From Neobittarella massiliensis (ex Bilen et al. 2018) (GTDB lineage Bacteria > Bacillota > Clostridia > Oscillospirales > Ruminococcaceae): a DNA stretch of 52,386 bases. Shown here piece by piece: positions 44,491 to 52,386 of this stretch (within the stretch, counting starts at the first letter, position 1; each line of letters opens with the position of its first letter). The notes beneath the pieces are model-generated. The model was not told the DNA's origin. It saw only the letters and a program-made list of their open reading frames with translations, and searched no databases. The position numbers were made by a program, and so were the translations under genes. The stretch spans positions 1 to 52,386 of the forward strand of contig NZ_OKQO01000012.1 in NCBI RefSeq assembly GCF_900289145.1. The letters run 5' to 3'.

Positions 44491-46671
44491 TCAGTCGGGG
44501 CCCGCCATGCTCAGCGATATGCGCCCGCGTCCGGTATCCACCTCCAGCACCCACACCGTCACGATGTCGCCCACCTTCACCACGTCCAGCGGGTGCTTGA
44601 CAAACGACTTGGACAGCCGCGAGATGTGCACCAGCCCGTCCTGGTGTACCCCGATATCCACAAAGGCGCCAAAGTCGATGACGTTGCGCACCGTCCCCTG
44701 CAGCTGCATGCCCGGCTTTAAATCGGCGATATCCATCAGGTCGCTGCGCAAAAGCGGCGGGGGCAGCTCATCGCGGGGGTCGCGGCCGGGGGTCAGCAGC
44801 TCGTCTATCATGTCCTGCAGGGTGTAGTCGCCGGCGCCGGTCTCCCGCTGCAATGCCTGGCTCCCCAGCTCCGCCGCCCGCTGCCGCAGCTGGCTCAGGT
44901 CGCCGTGCAGCAGGTCCTTTTTGCTGTACCCACACAGGGCCAGCAGCTTTTTTGCTGCCGGGTAGCTCTCGGGGTGCACGGCGGTGGTGTCCAGCGGGTC
45001 TTTGGCGGCCGCCGGGTCCAGCCGCAAAAAGCCCGCCGCCTGCGAAAAGGCTTTTGGGCCCAATCCCTTGACCTTTTTGAGCTGTGTCCGGCTGGTAAAG
45101 GCGCCGTTTTCCTCGCGGAATGCGACGATGTTTTTGGCCACCGCCGGCGATAGCCCCGCCACCCGCCGCAGCAGCGAGGGAGAGGCGGTATTTAGGTCCA
45201 CCCCCACCGCGTTGACGCAATCCTCCACCACCCCGTCCAGGGCATGATCCAGCTGGGCGGCGGGCATGTCGTGCTGGTACTGGCCCACACCGATGCTCTT
45301 GGGGTCTATTTTCACCAGTTCGGCCAGCGGGTCCTGCAGCCGCCGGGCAATAGAGATGGCACTGCGCAGCGACACGTCGTACTGGGGGAACTCCTCGGCT
45401 GCCAGCTTGGAGGCCGAGTACACCGAGGCCCCCGCCTCGCTCACCACCAGGTAGGATACGTCCAACTTGTTTTCCCGTATCAGGTCGGCCACAAAGATCT
45501 CCGACTCCTTCGAGGCGGTGCCGTTGCCGATGGCAATGGCTCGCACCCCGTGCTTTCTGATAAGGTCCAGCAGCGTCTCTGCGGCCTGCCGGGTCTTTTT
45601 TTGCGGCGGAGTGGGGTAGACGACGGTGGTGGCCAGTACCTTGCCGGTATCGTCGACCACCGCGATCTTGCAGCCGGTGCGGTAGGCCGGGTCAAAGCCC
45701 ATCGTCACCATCTGGCGCACCGGCGGCTGCATCAGCAGCTGTTTTAGATTTTGGCCAAACAGATTGATGGCTCCCTCCACCGCCCGCTCGGTCAGCTGAG
45801 TGCGGATCTCGCGGGTGACCGAGGGCAGGATCAGCCGGTCAAAGGCGTCCTCCGCCGCCCGGTACAGGTAACTGCTGTAGGGGTGCCGCCCCGGCAGGCA
45901 GCGCTGTAGCGCCCCCAGCGCCCGCGGCCGGTCAAATTGCAGCGACACCTTGAGCAGGCCGGCCTTTTCACCCCGGTCGATGGCCAATACCTGGTGCCCG
46001 GCCAGCCGCTGCAGCGGCTGCGAGAAGTCCTGATAGGTGCGGTACACGCTCTCCTGGCAGCCCTCTTTGCCCTGACAGCACAGCGCCGCCCCAGAGAGCA
46101 GCAGCTCCCGCAGCGCGTGGCGCACCTGGGCGCTGTCGGATATCTGCTCGGCCACGATGTCCATGGCCCCGGCAATGGCCGCCTGAGCGGTGTCGGGGGC
46201 GTTTTCAGCCGTGTTCTGCGGGGCGGTGAAGGCCAGCGCCACCCGCTCAAGGTCCGGCCCGTCACTGCCAGCTGGCCGCTTGCCGGTATAAATGCAGTCG
46301 GCCAGCGGCTCCAGACCTTTTTCCCGGGCAATACTGGCGCGGGTGCGGCGCTTGGGCCGGTAGGGACGGTACAGATCCTCCAGTTCGGTCAGAGTGGTGG
46401 CGGCGTCTATTTGGGCCTGCAGGGCAGCCGTCATGAGCCCCTGTCGGTCGATGGCCTGTCCTACCTCGGCGCGGCGGCTGTCCAGCCCCCGCAGATATTC
46501 CAGCCGGTCGCTCAGCTGGCGCAGCAGCTGGTCGTCCAGATTGCCGGTGCGCTCCTTGCGATAGCGGGCGATAAAAGGGATGGTATTCCCCTCATCGATC
46601 AGCTCAACGGCCGCTGCCGCACTCTTGAGTGGGATGTGCAGTTCCTGGCTCAGCCTCTGTGTGATGTCCAT
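44491..46671 (-). CDS. tex: RNA-binding transcription accessory protein Tex
   Basis: Tex (YhgF-type) of 726 residues, a conserved nucleic-acid-binding protein linked to transcription and stress tolerance. Order: N-terminal Tex domain (IPFIARYRKERTGNLDD, LYRPYRPKRRTRA), YqgF/RNase H-like domain (TMGFDPAYRTGCKIAVVDDTG), helix-hairpin-helix motifs (NAVGVDLNTAS) and a C-terminal S1 domain (GTVRNVIDFGAFVDIG). I choose the ATG at 46671, eight bases after AGGAG; an ATG at 46677 is the alternative. It stands alone between the glucosidase and the exporter genes. Confidence 0.96.
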   Translation of the reverse strand: MDITQRLSQELHIPLKSAAAAVELIDEGNTIPFIARYRKERTGNLDDQLLRQLSDRLEYLRGLDSRRAEVGQAIDRQGLMTAALQAQIDAATTLTELEDLYRPYRPKRRTRASIAREKGLEPLADCIYTGKRPAGSDGPDLERVALAFTAPQNTAENAPDTAQAAIAGAMDIVAEQISDSAQVRHALRELLLSGAALCCQGKEGCQESVYRTYQDFSQPLQRLAGHQVLAIDRGEKAGLLKVSLQFDRPRALGALQRCLPGRHPYSSYLYRAAEDAFDRLILPSVTREIRTQLTERAVEGAINLFGQNLKQLLMQPPVRQMVTMGFDPAYRTGCKIAVVDDTGKVLATTVVYPTPPQKKTRQAAETLLDLIRKHGVRAIAIGNGTASKESEIFVADLIRENKLDVSYLVVSEAGASVYSASKLAAEEFPQYDVSLRSAISIARRLQDPLAELVKIDPKSIGVGQYQHDMPAAQLDHALDGVVEDCVNAVGVDLNTASPSLLRRVAGLSPAVAKNIVAFREENGAFTSRTQLKKVKGLGPKAFSQAAGFLRLDPAAAKDPLDTTAVHPESYPAAKKLLALCGYSKKDLLHGDLSQLRQRAAELGSQALQRETGAGDYTLQDMIDELLTPGRDPRDELPPPLLRSDLMDIADLKPGMQLQGTVRNVIDFGAFVDIGVHQDGLVHISRLSKSFVKHPLDVVKVGDIVTVWVLEVDTGRGRISLSMAGPD

Positions 46672-46690
46672 GGTCATTGCTCCTTTATGC

Positions 46691-46740
46691 GGTGTGTTGG
46701 TATACTGGTGTGTTGCTATGTTGGCGCACCGGTGTGTCGG
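46691..46740. repeat. Imperfect GT-rich tandem repeats upstream of tex
   Basis: GGTGTGTTGGTATACT (46691-46706) and GGTGTGTTGCTATGTT (46707-46722) are adjacent 16-base copies, and GGTGTGTCGG follows at 46731. They lie in the tex leader or promoter region. Role unknown. Confidence 0.5.
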
Positions 46741-46746
46741 GCCGTC

Positions 46747-46784
46747 AAAAACAGTGATACCCAGTCCTGCGACCGGGTATCACT
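46747..46784 (-). terminator. Terminator of the Gld-type exporter operon
   Basis: AGTGATACCC (46753-46762) pairs with GGGTATCACT (46775-46784), and inner AGTC/GAC extends it. On the minus strand a T5 run follows, about 90 bases after the DUF4340 stop. Confidence 0.88.
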
Positions 46785-46873
46785 CTGCCCCCGACGGGGG
46801 ATCTTTTACTTGTGGTCCGGGCGCTCTGCCGCCCGGGCAGCGGGGCGCAGTGCCGGCCGGCGGCCGGTATGCG

Positions 46874-48256
46874 CTACCACTGTTTAGAGACTTGTTTGCC
46901 GGCCTGCAGGTTTTCGGCCCCCTGTTTGAGGGCATCTAACAGCGCCCGGCGGGCAAGCCCTAGGTCCTGCCCGTTTTTCTGCACCAACAGCTTGCGGCTC
47001 TCGGTACTAAACAGGGCCATCACGTCCTGGCTGCCGTCGTTATAGGTAAAGGTGATCGCAGCCACCTGCTCGCCTTTTTGGGCGCTGCCGGTCTGTTCCT
47101 CCGGCCGGGCGCTGCAAAGCAGCTGGTACATCTCGCCAAACAGTTTGGCGTCTGTCGCCTGCCCGTTGCAGGTGCCGGTCCTGGTGGCGGCATCGGTCAC
47201 CGCCAGCACCGTCTTTTCGCCGCCAATATCCAGCGTCACCTCGCGCACCTGATCCATTGCGGGGGCGGTGGCGTATTTGTTGAGGATATCAAAGGGGGAT
47301 ATCTCCAGCCAGTTGACCACGTAGTCGGCCAGCTTGAACACCACCGGATAGCCGTCGCGCATGGCGTAATAGATATCGCCGTCGGCCCTGCCGATGAGTA
47401 CCTTGATGGCGCTGTCTCCTTCGCCCAGCAGCAGGTAGCTCTGGGGGGCGTCCAGCCCATAGCCGGCCAGCTGTTCCGGCGTGGGGTCGACCGCTATGGC
47501 GCTCGAGGCTCTGAACTGCACCAGATTGGTGAAGTTCTCGGCAAAGAAGGCGGGGTCGACATATCCCTGTGCCGCACCGGAGACCCGGTATTTAAAGAAG
47601 TTGCCATACCCGTCGGTCACCTGCTGCGACTGGATGTTCTCGATGACGAACACTCCGCTGGCATTTTGAAACTCCGCCCGCTTCAGGTTGTCTGAGGAGG
47701 TGGAGTCGTACGGCGACAGCTCCAGATCGATCAGGTCCAGGTCCTGCCCGGTCAGATAGGCCAGCGCGTTGGCGCTTCCGGCGTAGATGGCGTCTTTGCC
47801 GGCAATGCGGAAGTAGCGCCCGCCGCCGTCTATCTCGTCGCCGAACTCCAACTTGACGCTGGTGCCGTCGGTATAGGTGACGGTGGCGGTACCCTGTATC
47901 TGGTCCAGTCCGTACTTGGCATTGTCGTCGGCGCTGTCGCTCACCTTTTGGGTGGCGCTGATCTTGGCCGCGGTCTTTGAGCACTCGTAGATCTTATTTT
48001 TGCCCAGGGGGATATCTCCCAGTGACGGCACCTGCCAGCTGCCGGTAGTTGCCTGTATAAACTGATAGCTGCCCTTTTCATTCTCTACCGCCAGCGAGGC
48101 CACCTCGTCTACCGGCCGATCAGTCAGCACGACCGAGGGCCCATCCTGCCCCCCCTCCTCTTTTTCGGGGAGCAGTAGCAGCACGGCTATAGCCGCTGCT
48201 ACCACCAGCAGCGCTCCCAGCAGCAAAAAAATGGTACGCTTTTGCTTTTTGCCCAT
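46874..48256 (-). CDS. DUF4340 domain-containing membrane protein
   Basis: A 460-residue protein with one N-terminal membrane helix (TIFLLLGALLVVAAAIAVLLLL) after a KKQKR start, and a long extracytoplasmic DUF4340 region with beta-rich repeats (GDIPLGKNKIYECSK, YRFRIAGKDAIYAG-like segment). DUF4340 proteins commonly accompany GldG-type ABC exporters. Its ATG follows the gldG-like stop with no gap, so the two are coupled. Function unknown; a periplasmic accessory of the exporter is likely. Confidence 0.85.
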   Translation of the reverse strand: MGKKQKRTIFLLLGALLVVAAAIAVLLLLPEKEEGGQDGPSVVLTDRPVDEVASLAVENEKGSYQFIQATTGSWQVPSLGDIPLGKNKIYECSKTAAKISATQKVSDSADDNAKYGLDQIQGTATVTYTDGTSVKLEFGDEIDGGGRYFRIAGKDAIYAGSANALAYLTGQDLDLIDLELSPYDSTSSDNLKRAEFQNASGVFVIENIQSQQVTDGYGNFFKYRVSGAAQGYVDPAFFAENFTNLVQFRASSAIAVDPTPEQLAGYGLDAPQSYLLLGEGDSAIKVLIGRADGDIYYAMRDGYPVVFKLADYVVNWLEISPFDILNKYATAPAMDQVREVTLDIGGEKTVLAVTDAATRTGTCNGQATDAKLFGEMYQLLCSARPEEQTGSAQKGEQVAAITFTYNDGSQDVMALFSTESRKLLVQKNGQDLGLARRALLDALKQGAENLQAGKQVSKQW

Positions 48257-49720
48257 TTACAGGTGCCTCCTGCGCAGGTATACGAATATGCCGCAGCCAA
48301 GCACCGCCACCGGCACGATGACGATAAACAGCGCAAACATCATGTTGCTCTCGTCCTGCTTGATGTCGAGATAGCCGCCCGAGACCCGTTTGGGCTCGAT
48401 GGTGACCATATCGCCGCGGTCGGTCACCGTGTTGGCCAGGCTGGTCAGCAGCTTGGCGTTGCCCAGGCTCGACTCGGCCAGCAGCGACTCGTTGATAAAG
48501 TTGACGCTGCCAAACACCGCCACGTAAGAGGACTTGTCGCTGATGGTCTTGGTGCTGATGGCCGCCGCCGTGGGGTACTGCACCATGTCCTGGGCGGTGG
48601 CCTTCCAGTTGCTGGGGGCGTCCTCGGGGTAGATGCCCGCCTGGTCGCCGTAGCGGATGAGCGTCGACACCTTGATGGCGTCGCTGGTGTTGGTTTCTTC
48701 CAGCGGCACGCAGTAGGGGATAGAGGGGAACAGATTTTTCTCGATGAGAGCCGAGGTAAAGCTGTTCTGGGTAAAGTCGGCGATGGTGTTGAAGCGGTCG
48801 CTCTGGATCACGCGGGAGTTGTCGCCCTCAAACAGCACGCCCGGCTTTACGGTAATGCCCCACTCGGCCAGATAGCTCTCCAGCTTGGGCAGTTCGGGCT
48901 GCTCGCTGTCGGCAAAGTATAGGAGCGTTTTGCCGTAGTCGCCGCCGTTGGTCAAAAAGGTATCCAGCTTGTCGATCTCCTCATCGGTAAAGTCGCGTTT
49001 GGGGCCGCAGAGGATGAGAATCGAGCTCTCGGGGCGGATGGGGTCGCTGTTGCCCACGATGTTCTGGGTGTCCACATCAAAGCTGTTTTGCTGCAGCAGG
49101 TTCGACAGCGGCTCGGCGGTGAACTCGTCGTGGCCGGTGAGCACCGTGACCTTGGTGGCCTCTTTCGAGGTGGCGATCAAAATGCCCGAGGCCAGCGTGC
49201 TCTCGGCTTTGGAGGAGATGATGCGGCTGCCGTAGGCCGTGGTCTGCAGGTTAAACAGGTCGGCGCCGCCGATGTGCACGTTGCGGGTGCTCGAGGAGAT
49301 GATCACGTCGTTTTCATTGAGCTCCAGGTCGGGGAACTTCGATTTGAACGACGGGTCTTTGACCATGTTCACGTACTCCAGCGTCACGTTTTTGTTGCCG
49401 GCAAACAGTTTAAACATCTCGTTGGCCTGCGAGTAGTTGGGGTCCAGCCCCGTCTGGCCGCTGCCGGCCACATAGGTGCTCTCGTCGTTGAGCACATAGA
49501 TGGTCACCGGCTCGGTCAGGGTGCCCAGCACCTCTTTGCTCTCGTCCGACAGCTTAAAGGCGGTGGACGGAGTCAGGTCCAGCGTCAGCGAGAACCGGTC
49601 GCTGAGCAGGCCCATCACCACGTTGACAGCTACCGCCAGCACAATGACGCCGACGGTGAGGAGGGTGGCAAAGCTTCCGTAGCGAAATTTCCTGCTTTTT
49701 GCCGTTTTGGGTTGTTTCAT
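48257..49720 (-). CDS. GldG family ABC transporter auxiliary protein
   Basis: A 487-residue protein with one membrane helix near each end (SFATLLTVGVIVLAVAVNVVMGLL and MMFALFIVIVPVAVLGCGIFVYL) and an extracytoplasmic GldG-like domain between them. Recognisable parts are EPVTIYVLND and the VTVLTGHDE segment. In Flavobacterium GldA, GldF and GldG form an ABC unit for gliding, but in Bacillota the homologues have no gliding role and their substrate is unknown. ATG at 49720 has GGAGGAATC upstream. Confidence 0.86.
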   Translation of the reverse strand: MKQPKTAKSRKFRYGSFATLLTVGVIVLAVAVNVVMGLLSDRFSLTLDLTPSTAFKLSDESKEVLGTLTEPVTIYVLNDESTYVAGSGQTGLDPNYSQANEMFKLFAGNKNVTLEYVNMVKDPSFKSKFPDLELNENDVIISSSTRNVHIGGADLFNLQTTAYGSRIISSKAESTLASGILIATSKEATKVTVLTGHDEFTAEPLSNLLQQNSFDVDTQNIVGNSDPIRPESSILILCGPKRDFTDEEIDKLDTFLTNGGDYGKTLLYFADSEQPELPKLESYLAEWGITVKPGVLFEGDNSRVIQSDRFNTIADFTQNSFTSALIEKNLFPSIPYCVPLEETNTSDAIKVSTLIRYGDQAGIYPEDAPSNWKATAQDMVQYPTAAAISTKTISDKSSYVAVFGSVNFINESLLAESSLGNAKLLTSLANTVTDRGDMVTIEPKRVSGGYLDIKQDESNMMFALFIVIVPVAVLGCGIFVYLRRRHL

Positions 49721-49772
49721 CAGTTAGATTCCTCCGTAAATGTCTTGTTTGCGCACGCGCGGGTACACAGTG

Positions 49773-50480
49773 TCAGCTCCAGCGCCGCTTGTCGATGATG
49801 CGGACGGTGAAGAAGATGAACAGCGCGGCAAAGCTCACAAAGAACACCACCGAGGCTATGTCGATGACGCCAATGGTGAAGTTTGCGAAATTCTGTACCA
49901 CCGACAGGCTCAGCAGCACCTGGCGGAGGCCCGCCATCGGGATCTGCTTGACCAGGGTGTCAAAAAAGGTCAGTAGGAAGAGCGATGCGACAAAGCTGGC
50001 GATGGCGGCGATCATCTGGTTTTCGGTCAGCACCGAGATGAACATGCCCACCGCGATCAGCGCTGCGCCGGACAGCGCGTAGCCGATAAAGCAGCCCAGC
50101 ACCATAGACCAGCTCACCGACGAAAAGGCCGACATGAACAGCGCGTATACCAGCGTGATAGCGCTGCCGCACAGGTACAGCGCAAAGGAGGAGAGGAACT
50201 TGCCCAGCACCAGCTCGCTCAGTGTGATGGGGGCGGTGAGCAGCGCCTGGTCGGTCTTGAGCTTTTTGTCCTCGCTGAACAGGCGCATGGTCAAAATGGG
50301 GATCAAAATGATGCCCGCGCTACACAGCGATACGAACAGCGGCCGCATATCAGTCGAGGTGGCCTGCAGGTTATTGATGTAAAACAAGATGCCCGAGTAC
50401 ACGAACACCGCCGCCAGATAGATATAGCCCAGCGGGGAGGTGAAGTAGGCGCGAAATTCCCGTTTGAATATGGCTCTCAT
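49773..50480 (-). CDS. ABC transporter permease (GldF/ABC-2 type)
   Basis: A 235-residue membrane protein with about six helices, ABC-2 type. It begins MRAIFKREFRAYFTSPLGYIY, the usual start of this subgroup, and has the cytoplasmic segment FSEDKKLKTDQALLTAPI. Its Shine-Dalgarno GGAGG lies inside the end of the ATPase gene, three bases away. It is the membrane domain for the neighbouring ATPase. Confidence 0.9.
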   Translation of the reverse strand: MRAIFKREFRAYFTSPLGYIYLAAVFVYSGILFYINNLQATSTDMRPLFVSLCSAGIILIPILTMRLFSEDKKLKTDQALLTAPITLSELVLGKFLSSFALYLCGSAITLVYALFMSAFSSVSWSMVLGCFIGYALSGAALIAVGMFISVLTENQMIAAIASFVASLFLLTFFDTLVKQIPMAGLRQVLLSLSVVQNFANFTIGVIDIASVVFFVSFAALFIFFTVRIIDKRRWS

Positions 50481-50483
50481 GAT

Positions 50484-51500
50484 CTACTCTTCGCCTCCTG
50501 TGTGCTTTTTGCTCTTTTTGGAAAACCGGCTCTTTTTCTCCGGCTCGGTCTTTTCCTGGCTGGTCTGGGCGTCGTCGCTCACCAGCCGCAGGAAGATATC
50601 CTCCAGCGTCATCTCGCTGCCCTTGAGGCCGATCAGCTGCCAGCCGTGGCGCGACAGCGTCTCAAACAGCGCGCCGCGCACGTCTTTGCCCTCTTTGGGC
50701 TCGATAGAAAACTCGTACGAGCCAGCCTCTTTCGAGCCCAGCGGGGTGCACGACTGCACGTCCGGCAGCTGGCGGATGGCCGCCAGCACTTCCTGCTCGT
50801 CGCCCACCACCCGCGCGGTCACCTTGCTCGAGCCGCTGAGCACTTTCGACAGGTTGTCCGGGGTGTCGTCGGCCACCAGCCGGCCCTTGTCGATGACGAT
50901 GACCCGTTCACATACCGCCTGGATCTCGGGCAGGATGTGCGAGGACAGGATCACGGTGTGCTTTTGGCCCAGGTCTTTGATCAGATTGCGGATGTCGATG
51001 ATCTGCTTGGGGTCCAGGCCAACCGTGGGCTCGTCCAATATCAGCACGTCCGGGTTGCCCACCAGCGCGCCGGCCACGCCCACGCGCTGCCGGTAGCCCT
51101 TAGACAGGTTCTTGATCAGCCGGCCGGCCACGTGGTCGATCTTTACGGTCTTGCAGATCTCCTCGATGTGTTCGGCCCGGGGCAGCTTTACCTTTTTCAG
51201 GTCGTAGAGGAAGTTCAGGTACTCGGTCACCGTCATGTCCACATACAAAGGCGGCAGCTCGGGCAGGTAACCGATGTGGCGCTTGGCCTCCAGCGGCTCC
51301 TCTAAAATGTCGTGCCCGTCCACCAGCACCGTACCCGAAGTGGAGGATAGATACCCGGTGATGATATTCATGGTCGTCGACTTGCCGGCGCCGTTGGGCC
51401 CCAAAAAGCCCAGGATCTCCCCCTTGTTGATGGTGAAGCTGATATCGTCCACCGCGGCTTTTTTGCCGTAGCGCTTCACGAGGTTTTTGACTTCTATCAT
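50484..51500 (-). CDS. ABC transporter ATP-binding protein (GldA-like)
   Basis: A 338-residue ATPase. Walker A GPNGAGKST is at about residues 34-42, the Q-loop region follows (YLPELPPLY), the signature reads LSKGYRQR, and Walker B is VLILDEPTVGLDP, then SSHILPE as H-loop. A C-terminal extension of about 100 residues, ending in a Lys-rich tail, resembles DrrA/GldA-type exporters. First gene of the four-gene minus-strand operon; transcription runs head-on to replication and away from the adjacent rRNA operon. Confidence 0.93.
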   Translation of the reverse strand: MIEVKNLVKRYGKKAAVDDISFTINKGEILGFLGPNGAGKSTTMNIITGYLSSTSGTVLVDGHDILEEPLEAKRHIGYLPELPPLYVDMTVTEYLNFLYDLKKVKLPRAEHIEEICKTVKIDHVAGRLIKNLSKGYRQRVGVAGALVGNPDVLILDEPTVGLDPKQIIDIRNLIKDLGQKHTVILSSHILPEIQAVCERVIVIDKGRLVADDTPDNLSKVLSGSSKVTARVVGDEQEVLAAIRQLPDVQSCTPLGSKEAGSYEFSIEPKEGKDVRGALFETLSRHGWQLIGLKGSEMTLEDIFLRLVSDDAQTSQEKTEPEKKSRFSKKSKKHTGGEE

Positions 51501-52014
51501 GTTTGCAAACCGTGCCTTTCTCTTGCCGCGGTCAGACCAGCGCGGCGAAATCGTAATGGAAAAGCGGCAGCGCCGCCGGCCGGCGGTCGTCTGCGCGCTG
51601 TCTGCACATAGCTCTATCCTAGCAAAAATGCCGCCGCTATGTGTTAAAAAACTAGAAAAGTTTCTTTCCCATTATAAACGAATACCGGCAGTAGCACAAT
51701 GCGTAAGCGGCCAGAAACCGCCGATTTGTGGTGCTGTTTAAAAATTCTTGGGGCCCATCGGTCTAACTGCACAAAGAAAGCCGTCAATTGTGACCACCAG
51801 GTGAAAAGACTGTGTACAGGCTGCAAAGTAAACTTTGTTCCTATATAATAGGCCGCAGAGGTTTTACACTTTCTGTCAAAAGGCGATCTCTCACAGCAAA
51901 GAGGAAAATATTGCATTCTGTAATGTTATCGCCCCACATAGCCCACCTTTTATAACCCCAAGTATAACTTGTAAAGTTTTTTGTCGTATTTGCAAAAAAG
52001 ATGTAAAAAAGGCG
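51501..52014. other. Region between the exporter operon and the rRNA promoters
   Basis: About 500 bases that become AT-rich toward the right. No gene is recognised. A weak minus-strand -10 (TAGGAT near 51620) may serve the exporter operon. Runs of A just before P1 look like an UP element. Confidence 0.45.
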
Positions 52015-52043
52015 TTGACAGGCGTCGAGGGGTGTGGTAATAT
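52015..52043 (+). promoter_or_regulatory. rRNA operon promoter P1
   Basis: TTGACA (52015-52020), 17-base spacer, TAATAT (52038-52043), preceded by A-rich tracts that fit an UP element. Confidence 0.82.
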
Positions 52044-52143
52044 AAACAAGCTGTCAGCGACAGGGGGCCGAGAAAATGGCCTAACAGTCAGGTTTGTCGG
52101 CGGGGGCGAAAAGCTCCGGCGAAAAAAACATCTCAAAAAGGTG

Positions 52144-52172
52144 TTGACAAACTGGAAGCCGCATGATAGAAT
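52144..52172 (+). promoter_or_regulatory. rRNA operon promoter P2
   Basis: TTGACA (52144-52149), 17-base spacer, TAGAAT (52167-52172), also after A-rich DNA. The same GTGTTGACA context occurs at the tRNA promoter. The leader after it contains CTTGAAAATTGAACAA (52211-52226), like the boxA-proximal segment of Bacillota rRNA leaders. Confidence 0.85.
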
Positions 52173-52351
52173 AAGGAACAGCGCTAAACGGGGCGCTGGA
52201 CCACACGGACCTTGAAAATTGAACAATACTAAAGCTTGAACGGAACCCAAGATTCTAGATTTCTAGATAAAGAAATCATTCAAGTAATTTTAAACGTTAG
52301 AGTTTGAAATGAGCTAGATTTGGACAGGCGTGAGTCTGTTTAGATACAACT

Positions 52352-52386
52352 ATGATAAAGAGTTTGATCCTGGCTCAGGACGAACG
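52352..52386 (+). rRNA. 16S ribosomal RNA, 5' end (cut by window edge)
   Basis: AGAGTTTGATCCTGGCTCAG, the universal 5' region of bacterial 16S rRNA, begins at 52359; aligning to Escherichia coli numbering puts base 1 near 52352. Only 35 bases are present. Same strand as replication from the origin. Confidence 0.96.

Overview
The window is the chromosomal replication origin region of a GC-rich member of the Bacillota, most likely class Clostridia near the Oscillospiraceae/Ruminococcaceae. The evidence is gene order: gyrB, remB, recF, yaaA, dnaN and dnaA run leftward, and rpmH, rnpA, yidD, yidC, jag, mnmE, mnmG, rsmG, noc, parA and parB run rightward. A CD3324-type and a DUF1062-type protein, both mostly found in Clostridia, sit between noc and parA. 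Starts other than ATG are frequent (TTG or GTG for gyrB, remB, recF, rpmH, yidD, parA, phoR and others). The assignment to family rank is inference.

Left arm (1-5700, minus strand): an incomplete gyrB cut by the window edge, then the tightly packed remB-recF-yaaA-dnaN unit, then dnaA. The dnaN-dnaA gap carries what looks like a basal unwinding module: an AT-rich stretch, a TAG/TAA trinucleotide array (DnaA-trios) and five same-direction copies of a diverged DnaA-box-like element. The dnaA promoter carries two further box-like sites.

Right arm, housekeeping block (6100-21150, plus strand): ribosomal protein L34, RNase P protein, membrane insertase and its partners, tRNA-modification GTPase and flavoprotein, 16S methyltransferase, and Noc. 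Next come a CD3324 gene behind a long structured leader with a possible nine-codon leader peptide, a frameshifted DUF1062 gene, two near-perfect parS sites, ParA/ParB, an acyl-ACP thioesterase, a flavoredoxin-like protein and IMP dehydrogenase. A perfect sigma-A promoter then drives tRNA-Met and tRNA-Glu.

Accessory block (21740-51500): a gene-poor 0.75 kb stretch, a metallophosphoesterase, a TetR/MFS efflux pair with matching operators, a YdbS/YdbT-like PH-domain membrane pair (minus), and a complete phosphate system pstSCAB-phoU-phoP-phoR with a three-repeat PhoP box. These are followed by a LysR gene divergent from a CPA2 cation/proton antiporter. A carbohydrate/nucleoside-type group follows: ketose 3-epimerase-like protein, ADP-ribosylglycohydrolase, PfkB kinase, GntR regulator and GH13 alpha-glucosidase. 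Last come the RNA-binding protein Tex and a four-gene Gld-type ABC exporter operon (ATPase, permease, GldG, DUF4340). Most of this second half is on the minus strand, head-on to replication.

Right edge: two tandem TTGACA promoters with A/T-rich upstream tracts, a leader with an anti-termination-like segment, and the first 35 bases of a 16S rRNA gene. I saw no transposon, prophage or CRISPR array. The most unusual signals are the regulatory DNA/RNA elements: variant origin boxes, two DnaA-box clusters away from the origin, a helically phased repeat array before noc, and the attenuator-like leader of the CD3324 gene.
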